Shown in pieces: positions 1 to 10,600 of a stretch of DNA of 64,000 bases. The notes under the pieces were generated by a model. The model was not told where the DNA came from. It made no database searches and worked only from the letters and a program-made list of their open reading frames with translations. Within the stretch, counting starts at the first letter, position 1, and every line of letters begins with the position of its first letter. A program made the position numbers and the translations under genes. Source of the stretch: Saccopteryx bilineata (Eukaryota > Chordata > Mammalia > Chiroptera > Emballonuridae); contig NC_089490.1 in assembly GCF_036850765.1 (NCBI RefSeq), positions 99,250,074-99,314,073 on the forward strand. The letters run 5' to 3'.

Positions 1-1026
1 ACTCCCGGTATGGGCTATAAAAGGAATATACATTCAGCTTTAAAGAAAGCATAAAAGAAAGGCATTGGCCTCAGCTTGGTAGAATTAGGGAGAAAGTGTT
101 AAATCTTTACTAAAACTGTGAGATAAATGCTGTTCTATTCACTCGTACAGATGAGGAAAATGAGGCTAGATACTCTTAAGACTCAAGGATCACACGGAAA
201 GTACTGAATCTGGGTCTTACACTCATGTCTTTGCATCTAAACTTTCCCACTGGATCTGCTGTCTCCTCACCAGACAGTTCATAGATCGTCTTTCCCAGGG
301 AAGTGCCCAGGAGTTCTATTAGTATCTGAATTGCTTGAGATGAACAAGGGTTTTATGTTGTGGTGTCGTTGAGCTGATAGAATGCTTCCAAACATATTCT
401 CCTTTGTTTCAGGTGGTCCTCCTGAAAGCAGGCAATCTGATAAGTATGTCATTCTTGTATCTTTATGCCAAATCATCAATCTAATGGCCAATATCATTTC
501 AATTTCTTACCTTCAGATGTATATTGATTGATGGATCTTTAAAGTGCCTTTTCTTCTCATTTTGTGATTACAAAATAAAATCATTTACATATAAAAAATG
601 AGATCAGTGTTTCCACCCTCCTTCCTTTCAATTATATACTGTTTTGATCCCTCATGCTCCAAAAGGTACCTTCAATGCCATTGGTTACCAATTCAGTAAT
701 GGTTTTCAGTTTTCTAACCCCATCAAAATGTTAGCTGATCCTTGCCTTGCCATAAATCCCATCAAAGTCTTTACATTTACCCCCAAATCTCTTTTAAATG
801 CAAATAAACAAGTTCAGCAGAAACACAAACACCACGTGGATCGTTAACTGCAGCCTGCAGACTGTTCCAATCGTTAACTGCATCTTGCAGAGATTCTTGA
901 CAAAAAAAGGAAGAAATGAAAGTATGGATGGTCTCCTTAATGAGGCTTTCTTCTCATTTATCAAAGATGGTGTATCTTTGCCCAGCTGGCCTGGTTTGAA
1001 AATTAGAAAATAGCTTAATCTGATTC
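1..1026. other. Gene-free flank with a possible MIR fragment
   Basis: No coding region is supported. Roughly 120-235 resembles the 3' half of a MIR SINE (a run like gatgaggaaaatgaggct, then a loosely matching right part), but it is too degraded for more than a tentative call. Open frames here are below 75 codons and have no recognisable protein similarity. The rest is unassigned AT-rich sequence. Confidence 0.4.
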
Positions 1027-1034
1027 ACATAGAA

Positions 1035-1327
1035 CAGTGGTCCCCAAACCCTGGGCCTCAGACTGGTACTGGTCCATGGGCAGTTTGGTACCAGTCCGCA
1101 GAGAAAGAATAAATAACTTACATTATTTCCGTTTTATTTATATTTAAGTCTGAACCATGTTTTATTTTTTAAAAATGACCAGATTCCCTCTGTTACATCC
1201 AAGACTCACTCTTGATGCTTGTCTCGGTCACGTGATACATTTATCTGTCCCACCCTAAAGGCCGGTCTGTGAAAATATTTTCTGACATTAAACTGGTCCG
1301 TGGCCCAAAAAAGGTTGGGGACCACTG
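1035..1327. mobile_element. Non-autonomous hAT element (MITE), perfect 8-bp TSD
   Basis: The 293-bp element begins cagtggtccccaaacc and ends ggttggggaccactg, which are imperfect terminal inverted repeats of hAT type. It is flanked by an exact 8-bp target-site duplication, acatagaa, at 1027-1034 and 1328-1335. No coding capacity is present. The GGACCGGT-like subterminal text (gactggtactggtccatggg, and ggccggtctgtg near the other end) resembles the MER30/Charlie12 type of hAT element, but that is recognition only. Orientation is not defined because there is no ORF. The perfect TSD suggests a lineage-specific rather than pan-mammalian insertion. Confidence 0.88.
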
Positions 1328-1335
1328 ACATAGAA

Positions 1336-3824
1336 GACCTTTCATATAAGTGAAGAAGTCCATGTACTAAGGTGAATAATTCTTTGATTTATTCTTTAAA
1401 CTGTGCCCTTGGCCATCAGGCTTTCGGGACTGTGATAGGAATGATTAAACAAAAGCTGGCCATTTGAATAAATACCTTACTGACTAGAAACATTCTTTCT
1501 TTCTGATTATTTCTCAGATGTTCTTCTAGTCAAGATTATTGGGCAAGCATTAGAGTGGAATTATGAGCCTAGAAAACGCTTGTAAATCCTACAGTTGGGA
1601 CTTCTTATTTCCTAGATAAGAATCAGTCACCCACACTGACTCAGTGGCTTGACTCTTTTCTTACAGAGAGTTAGGGACACCTATGGAACCAGAATGCAGG
1701 TCTTCCTGTTCCCAATCTTTTTCCACTACTTTACAATGGCGGATTAGGCATGGAAATGGTTATGCTATTTCCTTCTTTGGAGGGTGAAACACGCGGCACA
1801 ATTTTTAATCTCTTTGGCATGGTCTCTTCAGGTGAGGAGGCAGGTACAAGAAGTTCAGCTCAAATGGGCTTTAGTGAGACAAGACATTTATGGTTATGCA
1901 GCCATATATAAAGTCTAAGGCTTCACGCAGACCTGGGTTTCTTCATTTTGGATCTCCATCATGGCTTCATGGTAGTCTCCATGTAGTGGTTGCCCACAGT
2001 GCTGGTACTACATCCTCCCAGGCTCAAATCTAAGCCAAAAGAGAATCCCTGCTTCCCCAGCAGTTTGAACTAATACACACCCATTAACAAACTTACATAC
2101 AACCCAGGACAACGTGATGCTTTCCACAGATAGGTCTGAGTTACATGACCCTCCCTTAGAGCCGAGAATGTTACCACTTCTAACAGAAGTATGGAGAGTG
2201 GTGGGGACTGTGGTTCTCCAGAAGAAGATTGGCGTATATTTACCTGAGTAAGGTTGAGTGGGTGTGCATAGCACAAACAATAAACAGTCATTACCAACAT
2301 TCTTATGACAGCCTTTCCAGAAGGCAATGTCTTCCATTCCTTTGTTTAATTGTACATTTCTTTCAGCTTTAACTCAGCAGAATCATAAATATGCAAATAG
2401 CTAAAGTCCTGTGGGAGAGTGTATGCTTGAATATGATAATGATCCTTTCATTAAAATGTAAGTTCTTATTATTTTAGAAAAAAAATACTGGGTGAAATTT
2501 TAAAGCAATAACCTGAGTTGACTACCGATAAGCTGAGAACTCAGGGCATGCAGGCAGGGGTCTCGGGAGGAGAGGAATTTTTTCAAGCCTAGCTGAGCCT
2601 CTCTTCCCTCCAGCTCACCCACTGTGCTCTTCAATGAATACTGTCTCATGTAGTGGGCTTCTTAGAATTCGATTGCTGCAGAATTTTCTTCTCATTATTC
2701 TAATACTCCTACAGCTCAAAGAGAACAAGTCAGCACACACTGATTGAGAAATTGTCAGCCTCCCTTTTCTATCTGGGTTGGATAGTTAAAAGGAGTTTAG
2801 ATTTAGTTTGACCTTAGAGTAATCCAGTGGGTTTGACAAGTGTCTTCTTAAGCTTCCAAAGCCCTCTTTTGCAGTACTGGTTCAGGTCCCCAGTCTGGCC
2901 TGGTTCAGTGGGGCACTCCTTTTGAGTCTTGGTGTTTAGATATCTTCTTTCTACTCACTGTCCTGAGGCTGAGAAGGGGAACTCCTGTGGCCACAGGACC
3001 ATGCTATCTGGGACACTTTATTCGGAAGTTGATGGGGCCTCTGGAGAATGGACCCTAGCCATTCCTTCTGGATGTAAGTGGCTTCGTATTCCCGGGGTTC
3101 ATGCCACTGTCTGTGTGTGATATCTCCAAAGGCAAGGCTGAGGATGATTTATTTAAAATCCCACCTGGAACTACTCAAACAGGTGTTGAGCCATGTTGAT
3201 TAGCTCTCATTTCCACACTTGGAGAGGCCTCTGAATTTGAAATGTGTACAATAGTGCTATTCAACTCATTCAAATATTAATTAATGAGCAAGTATGTCTA
3301 GGCACTTATAGCACCACATTCTCTTGCTGAGTGATACCATTCTTCAGCAAAGTTGACCCTCCATAAGCGAGGCATTGATGAGAAGCTGAATAACATTGTA
3401 GCAACATGTGCCCACAGCATCTCTATTTCTATGAAATCTCTCATATGAGCACAGCATGGATGTACACTTTCACGATTCAACCAAAAATGAGAGAGTTGCT
3501 TGAAGCCTTTGATTAATGCAAATAATTGCTGCTTTAGAGCAGCCCTGATGCTTGGGAGGCCATTAGTGGTGCACAACTGCCATCAGCAAGATCCGGCTGC
3601 ACAGACAAAGATGATTCAGGACCAATCGCACGGCTTGAGCACACTGAATGCCCTGCAATTTGGTCTGGATAATTCTTAAAGATGAACAGTGTGTGTCTGG
3701 GGGTGGGGGACACAGGTGGCTAGAAGAGAGTGCCAGCAGAGGTGGTAGAACAGAATAGGTGATAAAGGAAAATGTCCTCATTCATAATGTCTTCTATTTC
3801 TCTGCCACTTTATAGTCGGTCTGT
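1336..3824. other. No gene recognised; unassigned sequence
   Basis: Open frames on the minus strand at 2008-2337 (109 codons) and 3298-3576 (92 codons) show no domain, signal peptide or codon pattern that I can recognise, and overlapping frames on both strands are of similar length, as expected by chance. Bases 1590-1740 may contain more MIR-like debris. No tRNA, promoter or CpG island is seen. Confidence 0.5.
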
Positions 3825-3938
3825 TTTGACTTAGATTCTCACAATGTATGTGGTAAATAAGGGAGTATGTATTACCTCCACTTAATTATTAAAGAAAATG
3901 AAAGTCACGGAAATGAAATAATGTTTTTAAAATCTTAG
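3825..3938 (+). repeat. MIR SINE, left part, split by the LINE-1
   Basis: The stretch from gattctcacaatgtatgtgg through attacctccactta to gaaaatgaaagtcac follows the order of a MIR core (Hardison-type tRNA SINE common to mammals) with heavy divergence. It is cut at 3938 by the LINE-1 insertion and continues after 11752. The last ten bases, aaaatcttag (3929-3938), are the target-site duplication. Confidence 0.5.
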
Positions 3939-3985
3939 GAGATGACGTCAGAGTAATGGCGGAGTAGGAAGCGATACCGATAAAT
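3939..3985 (+). promoter_or_regulatory. LINE-1 5' end with CRE and YY1-like sites
   Basis: The first bases of the element contain a perfect palindromic CRE, TGACGTCA (3943-3950), followed at once by taatggcgg (3954-3962), whose reverse complement carries the CCAT core of a YY1 site, and by a GGAAGC ETS-like motif (3967-3972). In human L1 a YY1 site near the extreme 5' end positions transcription start. A similar placement here suggests that this is the start-site region of the internal RNA polymerase II promoter. The CRE is seen directly; its function is inferred. Confidence 0.6.
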
Positions 3986-4387
3986 CTCCCCCAAAACTCA
4001 ACAAGATCTTCAACCAGAAACAGAAAAACCTATACTTGGAGCCTCCAGATGCTTCACAATACACCCGAAGGTATGGTCGAGTGAAAAATTGGCTAAATAT
4101 ATAACCAAATCCTGAAGGAAATAGGGAGTAAGAAATGCTCCGCCTTCCTCACTAACCTAAACAGGGCGGCTTTCTCTGGTAACTGTGAATATAGAAACTG
4201 AGGCGGGCAAAGGGGGTGAATACATCCAGGCCGCGCACAAAAGGCCGAACCAGGCTGTGGCACGGAGATCCTAGCGGAGGAAAAACTGTTCCTGTGGCAA
4301 GCCGGGCAATACAAGCTAACACTCGCGCCAAACCCAAACAAAGAAAGACAAGCGGGGCAGCCATTTTACCCGTTCTCCTGGTTGGTG

Positions 4388-4980
4388 CGCAGTTAGTGGG
4401 CGAGAGATCTCTTCCTAAGCCCCAGAAGTGGGTGTCCGTGTTGCCCCACGGAGAGGCAGGGTCAGAGGCCTTTCTGTGGGCCGAAAGCAGAATCTCTGGG
4501 CAGCCCCAGCGCCCTGGGAAAGCCGCGCACGGGAGGGAGCAAGAACTAATTCCAACGGTGGAAATTTTCCGTGCTGGTGAGGGATTCACTCAGGGAAACG
4601 CGGCTGGCCTCATATCCTGGTGTGCACGCGCAGATAGGTAGTGAGCGATTCCTCCGAGTGCCTCGGCAGGGCACGCCCGTGTTATCGCACAGAGGGGCAG
4701 AGTCAGGGGCCTTTGTGTGGGCAAAAGCGGAATCTCGGGCCGCCCCAGCGCCTTGCAAAAGCCGCGCACGGGGACGGAGCGAGAGTGAATTCCAGCGCTG
4801 CAAATTTCCATGCGGTTGGGGGTTTCACTCAGAGCGTGAGACTACTGGCCGGATATCCTGGTCTGCGCGCGCAGATAGTGAATGAGAGTTTCCTCCAAGC
4901 ACCCCGGAAGTGGGTGCCCGCCTGTGTTACCGGACAGAGTGGCAGAGCCAGAGGTCTTTGAGTGGGCGGAAAGCCCGCCT
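4388..4980 (+). repeat. 241-bp tandem monomers in the LINE-1 5' UTR
   Basis: Three successive units start with cgcag(a/t)tag at 4388, 4629 and 4870, exactly 241 bp apart each time. The third is truncated near 4975-4980. Shared landmarks include gtcag(a/g)ggcctttgtgtggg, gccccagcgcc, aagccgcgcacggg and atatcctggt. The monomers are GC- and CpG-rich, unlike the rest of the window. A weak trace of the end of a fourth unit (tctcctggttggtg) precedes 4388. Tandem 5' UTR monomers with promoter activity are well known in rodent L1 but not in human L1. Open frames on both strands across this block (for example 4216-4641 and 4152-4589) are by-products of high GC content and are not genes. Confidence 0.8.
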
Positions 4981-5379
4981 GATTATGCTAGCAGCTCCGA
5001 CTGACTGAGCTTTACCCAGCCTGTGCTGAGTGGAAATAGAGTGGGGAGTTGCCAGCACTTTGAACCTCTTACTATCCAGGCAGAGGCAGCAACAACCCCA
5101 TAGCTGGATTATTAGGCTACTAATTGAGGAAGGAAAGACTAGGAGAAAGGCTCCAGGAACACGGACTCTCTCACTGTCGGAGCCTATGAAAGCTAATGAG
5201 CCTTGACTCCCAACGAGACTAAAGCACAATACATGACATTGCCATAGAGACTTATCAACTGCAAACCTCTACCTGAGCGTGCCAAAGGGGCAGAACCTGG
5301 GGTACAGAGTCACCGACCAGGAAGAGGGAGAGAAAAGAAAAAACAAGAAGATAACCTCTCAAAATCAAGAATAATCTGC

Positions 5380-6323
5380 AGACTTTATAACCTATCCCAT
5401 TTTATTATATTTGTTCGTCTGTTTCTCTTATCTTCATTCTTGATACTTTTATTCCTCCTCCAATTTGGCCGATTAACTCTCTGCCTGTCTTACTCTCTCC
5501 TCTCCTTGAACTACACTACCCATAAGTGTTACATCTCCCATTATCTTTTTTCTCCTCTTCCTTTCTCTCTATGAGGGTTGCACTCCAAAACCCTTAACTC
5601 TCTCTCTCTCCTTTCTTTTTTCTTCTTTTACTGGTTCCCTCTTTTTTTCTCTCTCTCTCTTTCTTTTCTCCCTCTAGATTAGTTTCTTCCTTTCTCCTTT
5701 ACATCTCCTCTCATTCAAACCTCAATAACAAACAAATTATCTTATCTGGGACTCAAACTTATGTTTGTGGCATTTTGGGGGTTTTTTACTTCACCTTTTT
5801 AACTCACTAGCAGTGCTCCCATCCCTGGCTCTCCATTTTATCTAATTCTTGTTCCACTAAATACAATAGTATTTTTTTAATTTGTCCCCCCATTTTTCTG
5901 TTCTCTTATTCCTCTCATCATAACTCTTAGACAACACCAACACCTAAAAGCAAATCATTTTATTCTTGACCCAAATTTTTTCCTTATTTGCTTTTTGTGG
6001 GTCCATACCGCCCCCCCTTTTTTTTTTCCTTTTTTTTTCTTTTTTTTTTTGCCCCTTTATTACTTTTCCCCAATTCAGGCCCTCCATCACAGGCATTGTT
6101 TTTTATAATTCACAGTTCACCACAAGATTTTCTCAAGAAAAAGGGGAGAGGAGAGGAAAAAAGGAGGGGGAGAATAATTTCCTTTTTAAAAAAATAATTA
6201 TTTTATTTTTCTTTATTTCATTATTAATTTTTTTTTAAAAAAACAACTCTTTGATTTTTTATTTTTTTTAACTTTTTATTCTTTATTAAATCTCATTAAT
6301 ACTATCAACAAAACCACCCTCAG
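5380..6323 (+). repeat. Pyrimidine-rich distal LINE-1 5' UTR
   Basis: About 0.9 kb between the monomers and ORF1 is dominated by C and T on the + strand, with runs such as tctctctctcctttctttttt and long T tracts near 6015-6050. Bases 6150-6300 turn into A/T-rich homopolymer runs. The position between monomers and ORF1 makes it part of the L1 leader. There is no coding capacity beyond low-complexity frames rich in Phe, Leu and Pro. It may be an internal ribosome entry or splice-acceptor-like tract, but nothing in the sequence proves that. Confidence 0.65.
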
Positions 6324-6387
6324 ATGCCATTAAGGAAGAGAAAATCGAATATCATGGATACAAAAGAAAAAGAGGTAACACAGCTAG

Positions 6388-7344
6388 ATGAGGAAAAAAT
6401 CTATGGAGAAAAAATTTAATATATTGGAAACCTTGGAGCTAAATGACAGAGAATTCAAGATAGAAATCCTAAAAATCCTCCGAGATATACAAGAAAACAC
6501 AGAAAGGCAATTTAGGGAGCTCAGAATACAACTCAATGAACACAAAGAATATATGTCCAAAGAAATTGAAACTATAAAAACAAATCAAACAGAGATGAAA
6601 AACTCAATTCACGAGCTGAAAAACGAAGTAACAAGCTTAGCTAATAGAACAGGTCAGATAGAAGAGAGGATTGGTGAAATAGAAGACAAGCAACTTGAGG
6701 CACAACAGAGAGAAGAAGAAAGAGACTCAAAAATTAAAAAAAATGAGATAGCTCTACAAGAATTATCTGACTCCATCAAAAAGAATAACATAAGAATAAT
6801 AGGTATATCAGAGGGAGAAGAGAGAGAAAATAGAATGGAGAACATACTCAAACAAATAATAGATGAGAACTTCCCAAGCCTGTGGAAAGAACTAAAGCCT
6901 CAAATTCAAGAAGCAAACAGAACACCGAGTTTTCTTAACCCCAACAAACCTACTCCAAGGCATATCATAATGAAACTGACACAAACCAACAGCAAAGAAA
7001 AAATTCTCAAGGCAGCCAGGGAAAAGAAGAATACAACATATAAAGGAAGGCCTATTAGATTATCATCAGATTTCTCAGCAGAAACTCTACAAGCTAGAAG
7101 AGAGTGGACCCCAATATTTAAAGTCCTGAAAGAGAGAAACTTTCAGCCACGAATACTATACCCATCAAAGCTATCCTTCAAATATGAAGGAGAAATAAAA
7201 ACATTCACAGATACAGAAAAGATGAGGGAATTTATCATCAGAAAACCCCCACTCCAGGAATTACTAAAGGGGGTTCTCCAATCAGATACAAAGAACAAAA
7301 AAAAAACAGAGCCACAAGTAAAAGCTCCAAGAAGAACACAATAA
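6388..7344 (+). CDS. LINE-1 ORF1 protein (RNA-binding chaperone), shifted N-terminus
   Basis: The 318-codon open frame has the ORF1p architecture. A charged N-terminus leads into a long heptad coiled coil (about residues 40-130, rich in E, K, Q, I and L). An RRM-like domain follows (about 133-227) with the NIRIIGIS strand at residues 134-141, then a C-terminal domain with SAETLQARREW and ILYPSKLSF. ORF1p trimerises through the coiled coil and coats L1 RNA. The natural start is probably the ATG at 6324: 22 codons from it read in another frame, up to a run of six A at 6394-6399, where a one-base gain would explain the switch. The ATG at 6388 is therefore likely fortuitous. Downstream the frame is open to a TAA at 7342-7344. 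Confidence 0.85.
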   Translation: MRKKSMEKKFNILETLELNDREFKIEILKILRDIQENTERQFRELRIQLNEHKEYMSKEIETIKTNQTEMKNSIHELKNEVTSLANRTGQIEERIGEIEDKQLEAQQREEERDSKIKKNEIALQELSDSIKKNNIRIIGISEGEERENRMENILKQIIDENFPSLWKELKPQIQEANRTPSFLNPNKPTPRHIIMKLTQTNSKEKILKAAREKKNTTYKGRPIRLSSDFSAETLQARREWTPIFKVLKERNFQPRILYPSKLSFKYEGEIKTFTDTEKMREFIIRKPPLQELLKGVLQSDTKNKKKTEPQVKAPRRTQ

Positions 7345-7653
7345 AACCAAATTTAAACTGTGACAACAACAAAAAGAAAGAGGGGGAGAAGATGGAGATT
7401 AACAGTAGCAAAGGACGATGGAGTGCAAAAGTACTCACAAAATAGTTTGCTACAATGAACAGGGTAGGGACCCTTTTCATTACTCAAAGGTAACCACCAT
7501 TGAAAAAACCACCACAGAAGCACATGAGATAAAAAAGATAGCAACAGAGGAAAGATGTATGGAATACAACCAAATAAAAACAAAAGATAGAAAAACGAAA
7601 GGGAAGGATCAAACAAGACACAAAACTAACAGAAAGCAAGATATAAAATTGCA
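7345..7653 (+). other. LINE-1 inter-ORF spacer
   Basis: About 310 bp of A-rich sequence separates ORF1 from ORF2, longer than the short spacer I know from human L1. It contains small frames (7418-7657) that are lysine- and threonine-rich with no domain. In other L1s the spacer lets ribosomes reinitiate or enter internally at ORF2; no specific element can be named here. Confidence 0.6.
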
Positions 7654-10600
7654 ATAGGGAACTCACAAGTATCAATAATTACACTAAATGTAAACGGATT
7701 AAACTCACCAATAAAAAGGCACAGAGTAGCAGAATGGATTAAAAAAGAAAATCCAACTATATGCTGCCTACAGGAAACTCATCTAAGTAACAAGGATAAA
7801 AACAAATTCAAAGTGAAAGGCTGGAAAACAATACTCCAAGCAAATAACATCCAAAAAAAAGCAGGTGTAGCAATACTCATATCGGATAATGCTGACTACA
7901 AGACAGGAAAAGTACTCAGAGATAAAAATGGCCATTTCATAATGGCTAAGGGGACACTGAATCAAGAAGACATAACAATTCTTAATATATATGCACCAAA
8001 CCAAGGCGCACCAAAATATATAAGACAGCTACTTATTGACCTTAAAACAAAAACTGACAAAAATACAATCATACTTGGAGACCTCAATACACCGCTGACA
8101 GCTCTAGATCGGTCATCCAAACAGAGAATCAACAAAGACATAGTGGCCTTAAACAAAACACTAGAGCACCTGGATATGATAGACATCTACAGGACATTTC
8201 ATCCCAAAGTGACTGAGTATACATTTTGCTCCAATGTACATGGATCATTCTCAAGAATTGACCATATGTTGGGCCACAAAAACAACATCAGAAAATTCAG
8301 AAAAATTGAAGTTGTACCAAGCATATTTTCTGATTATAAAGCCTTGAAACTAGAATTCAACTGCAAAAAAGAGGAAAAAAATCCCACAAAAATGTGGAAA
8401 CTAAACAACATACTTTTAAAAAATGAATAGGTCAAAGAAGAAATAAGTGCAGAGACCAAAAGATTTATACAGACTAATGAAAATGACAATACGACATATC
8501 AGAATCTATGGGATGCAGTAAAAGCAGTGATAAGAGGGAAGTTCATATCACTTCAGGCATATATGAACAAACAAGAGACAGCCCAAGTGAACCACTTAAC
8601 TTCCCACCTTAAGGAACTAGAAAAAGAAGAACAAAGACAACCCAAAAGCAGCCGAAGAAAGGAGATAATAAAAATCAGAGCAGAAATAAATGAATTAGAG
8701 AACAGAAAAACTATAGAAAAAATTAATAGAACAAAGAGCTGGTTCTTTGAAAAGATCAACAAAATTGACAAACCCTTGGCAAGACTTACCAAGGAAAAAA
8801 GAGAAAGAACTCATATAAACAAAATCCAAAATGAAAGAGGAGAAATCACCACGGACACCGTAGATATACAAAGAATTATTGTAGAATACTATGAAAAACT
8901 TTATGCCACTAAATTCAACAACCTAGAAGAAATGGATAAATTCCTAGAACAATACAACCTTCCTAGACTGAGTCAAGAAGAAGCAGAAAGCCTAAACAGA
9001 CCTATCAGTAGAGAAGAAATAGAAAAAACCATTAAAAACCTCCCCCAAAATAAAAGTCCAGGCCCTGACGGTTATACCAGCGAATTTTATCAAACATTCA
9101 AAGAAGACTTGGTTCCTATTCTACTCAAAGTCTTCCAAAAAATTGAAGAAGAAGCAATACTTCCAAACACATTTTATGAGGCCAACATAACCCTCATACC
9201 AAAACCAGGCAAGGATGGCACAAAAAAAGAAAACTACAGACCAATATCTCTAATGAATACAGATGCTAAAATACTAAACAAAATACTAGCAAATCGAATA
9301 CAACAACATATTAAAAAAATAATACATCATGATCAAGTGGGATTCATCCCAGAATCTCAAGGATGGTTCAACATACGTAAAACGGTTAGCGTAATACACC
9401 ACATCAACAAAACAAAGAACAAAAACCACATGATCTTATCAATAGATGCAGAAAAGGCTTTCGATAAAATACAACACAATTTTATGTTTAAGACTCTCAA
9501 CAAAATGGGTATAGAAGGAAAATATCTCAACATGATAAAGGCCATATATGATAAACCATCAGCTAACATATTAAATGGCACTAAACTGAAGGCTTTCTCC
9601 CTTAAATCAGGAAGAAGACAGGGTTGTCCACTCTCTCCACTCTTATTTAATGTGGTACTAGAGGTTCTCGCCACAGCAATCAGACAAGACAAAGAAATAA
9701 AAGGCATCCATATCGGAAAAGAAGAAGTAAAGGTATCACTTTTTGCAGATGATATGATCCTATACATCGAAAACCCCAAAGAATCCACAAAAAGACTACT
9801 AGAAACAATAAGCCAATACAGTAAGGTCGCAGGATACAAAATTAACATTCAGAAATCAATAGCCTTTCTATATGCCAACAATGAAACAACTGAGAAGGAA
9901 CTCAAAAGAATAATCCCCTTCACGTTTGCAACAAAAAAATAAAATACTTAGGAATAAACATAACAAAGAATGTAAAGGACTTATATAATGAAAACTATAA
10001 ACCATTGTTAAGGGAAATTGAAAAAGATATAATGAGATGGAAGAATATACCTTGTTGTTGGCTAGGAAGAATAAATATAATCAAGATGGCTATATTACCC
10101 AAAGCAATATACAAATTCAATGCAATTCCCATCAAACTTCCAATGACGTTTTTTAAAGAAATAGAGCAAAAAATCATCAGATTTATATGGAACTATAAAA
10201 AACCCCGAATAGCCAAAGCAATCCTAAAGAAAAAGAATGAAGCTGGGGGCATTACAATACCTGACTTCAAACTCTAATATAGGGCCATGACAATCAAAAC
10301 AGCATGGTATTGGCAGAAAAATAGACACTCAGACCAATGGAACAGAATAGAAAGTCCAGAAATAAAACCACATATATATAGTCAAATAATTTTTGATAAA
10401 GGGGCCAACAACACACAATGGAGAAAAGAAAGCCTCTTCAATAAATGGTGCTGGGAAAACTGGAAAGCCACATGCAAAAGAATGAAACTGGACTACAGTT
10501 TGCCCCCCTGTACTAAAATTAACTCAAAATGGATCAAAGATCTAAACATAAGACCTGAAACAATTAAGTACATAGAAGAAGACATAGGTACTCAACTCAT

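Noticed and set aside
3298..3576. 92-codon minus-strand frame as a processed pseudogene
   Set aside because: I could not match it to any known protein, and there is no poly(A) tail or TSD beside it.
4152..4961. Overlapping open frames of 73-145 codons on both strands
   Set aside because: They lie in the GC-rich L1 5' UTR monomers. Frames of similar length on both strands and in several phases indicate composition, not genes.
5966..6238. 90-codon Phe/Pro-rich frame
   Set aside because: It is a translation of the pyrimidine tract in the L1 leader, with no domain or conservation signal.
9357..9848. 163-codon minus-strand frame
   Set aside because: It is the antisense shadow of the L1 reverse transcriptase region.
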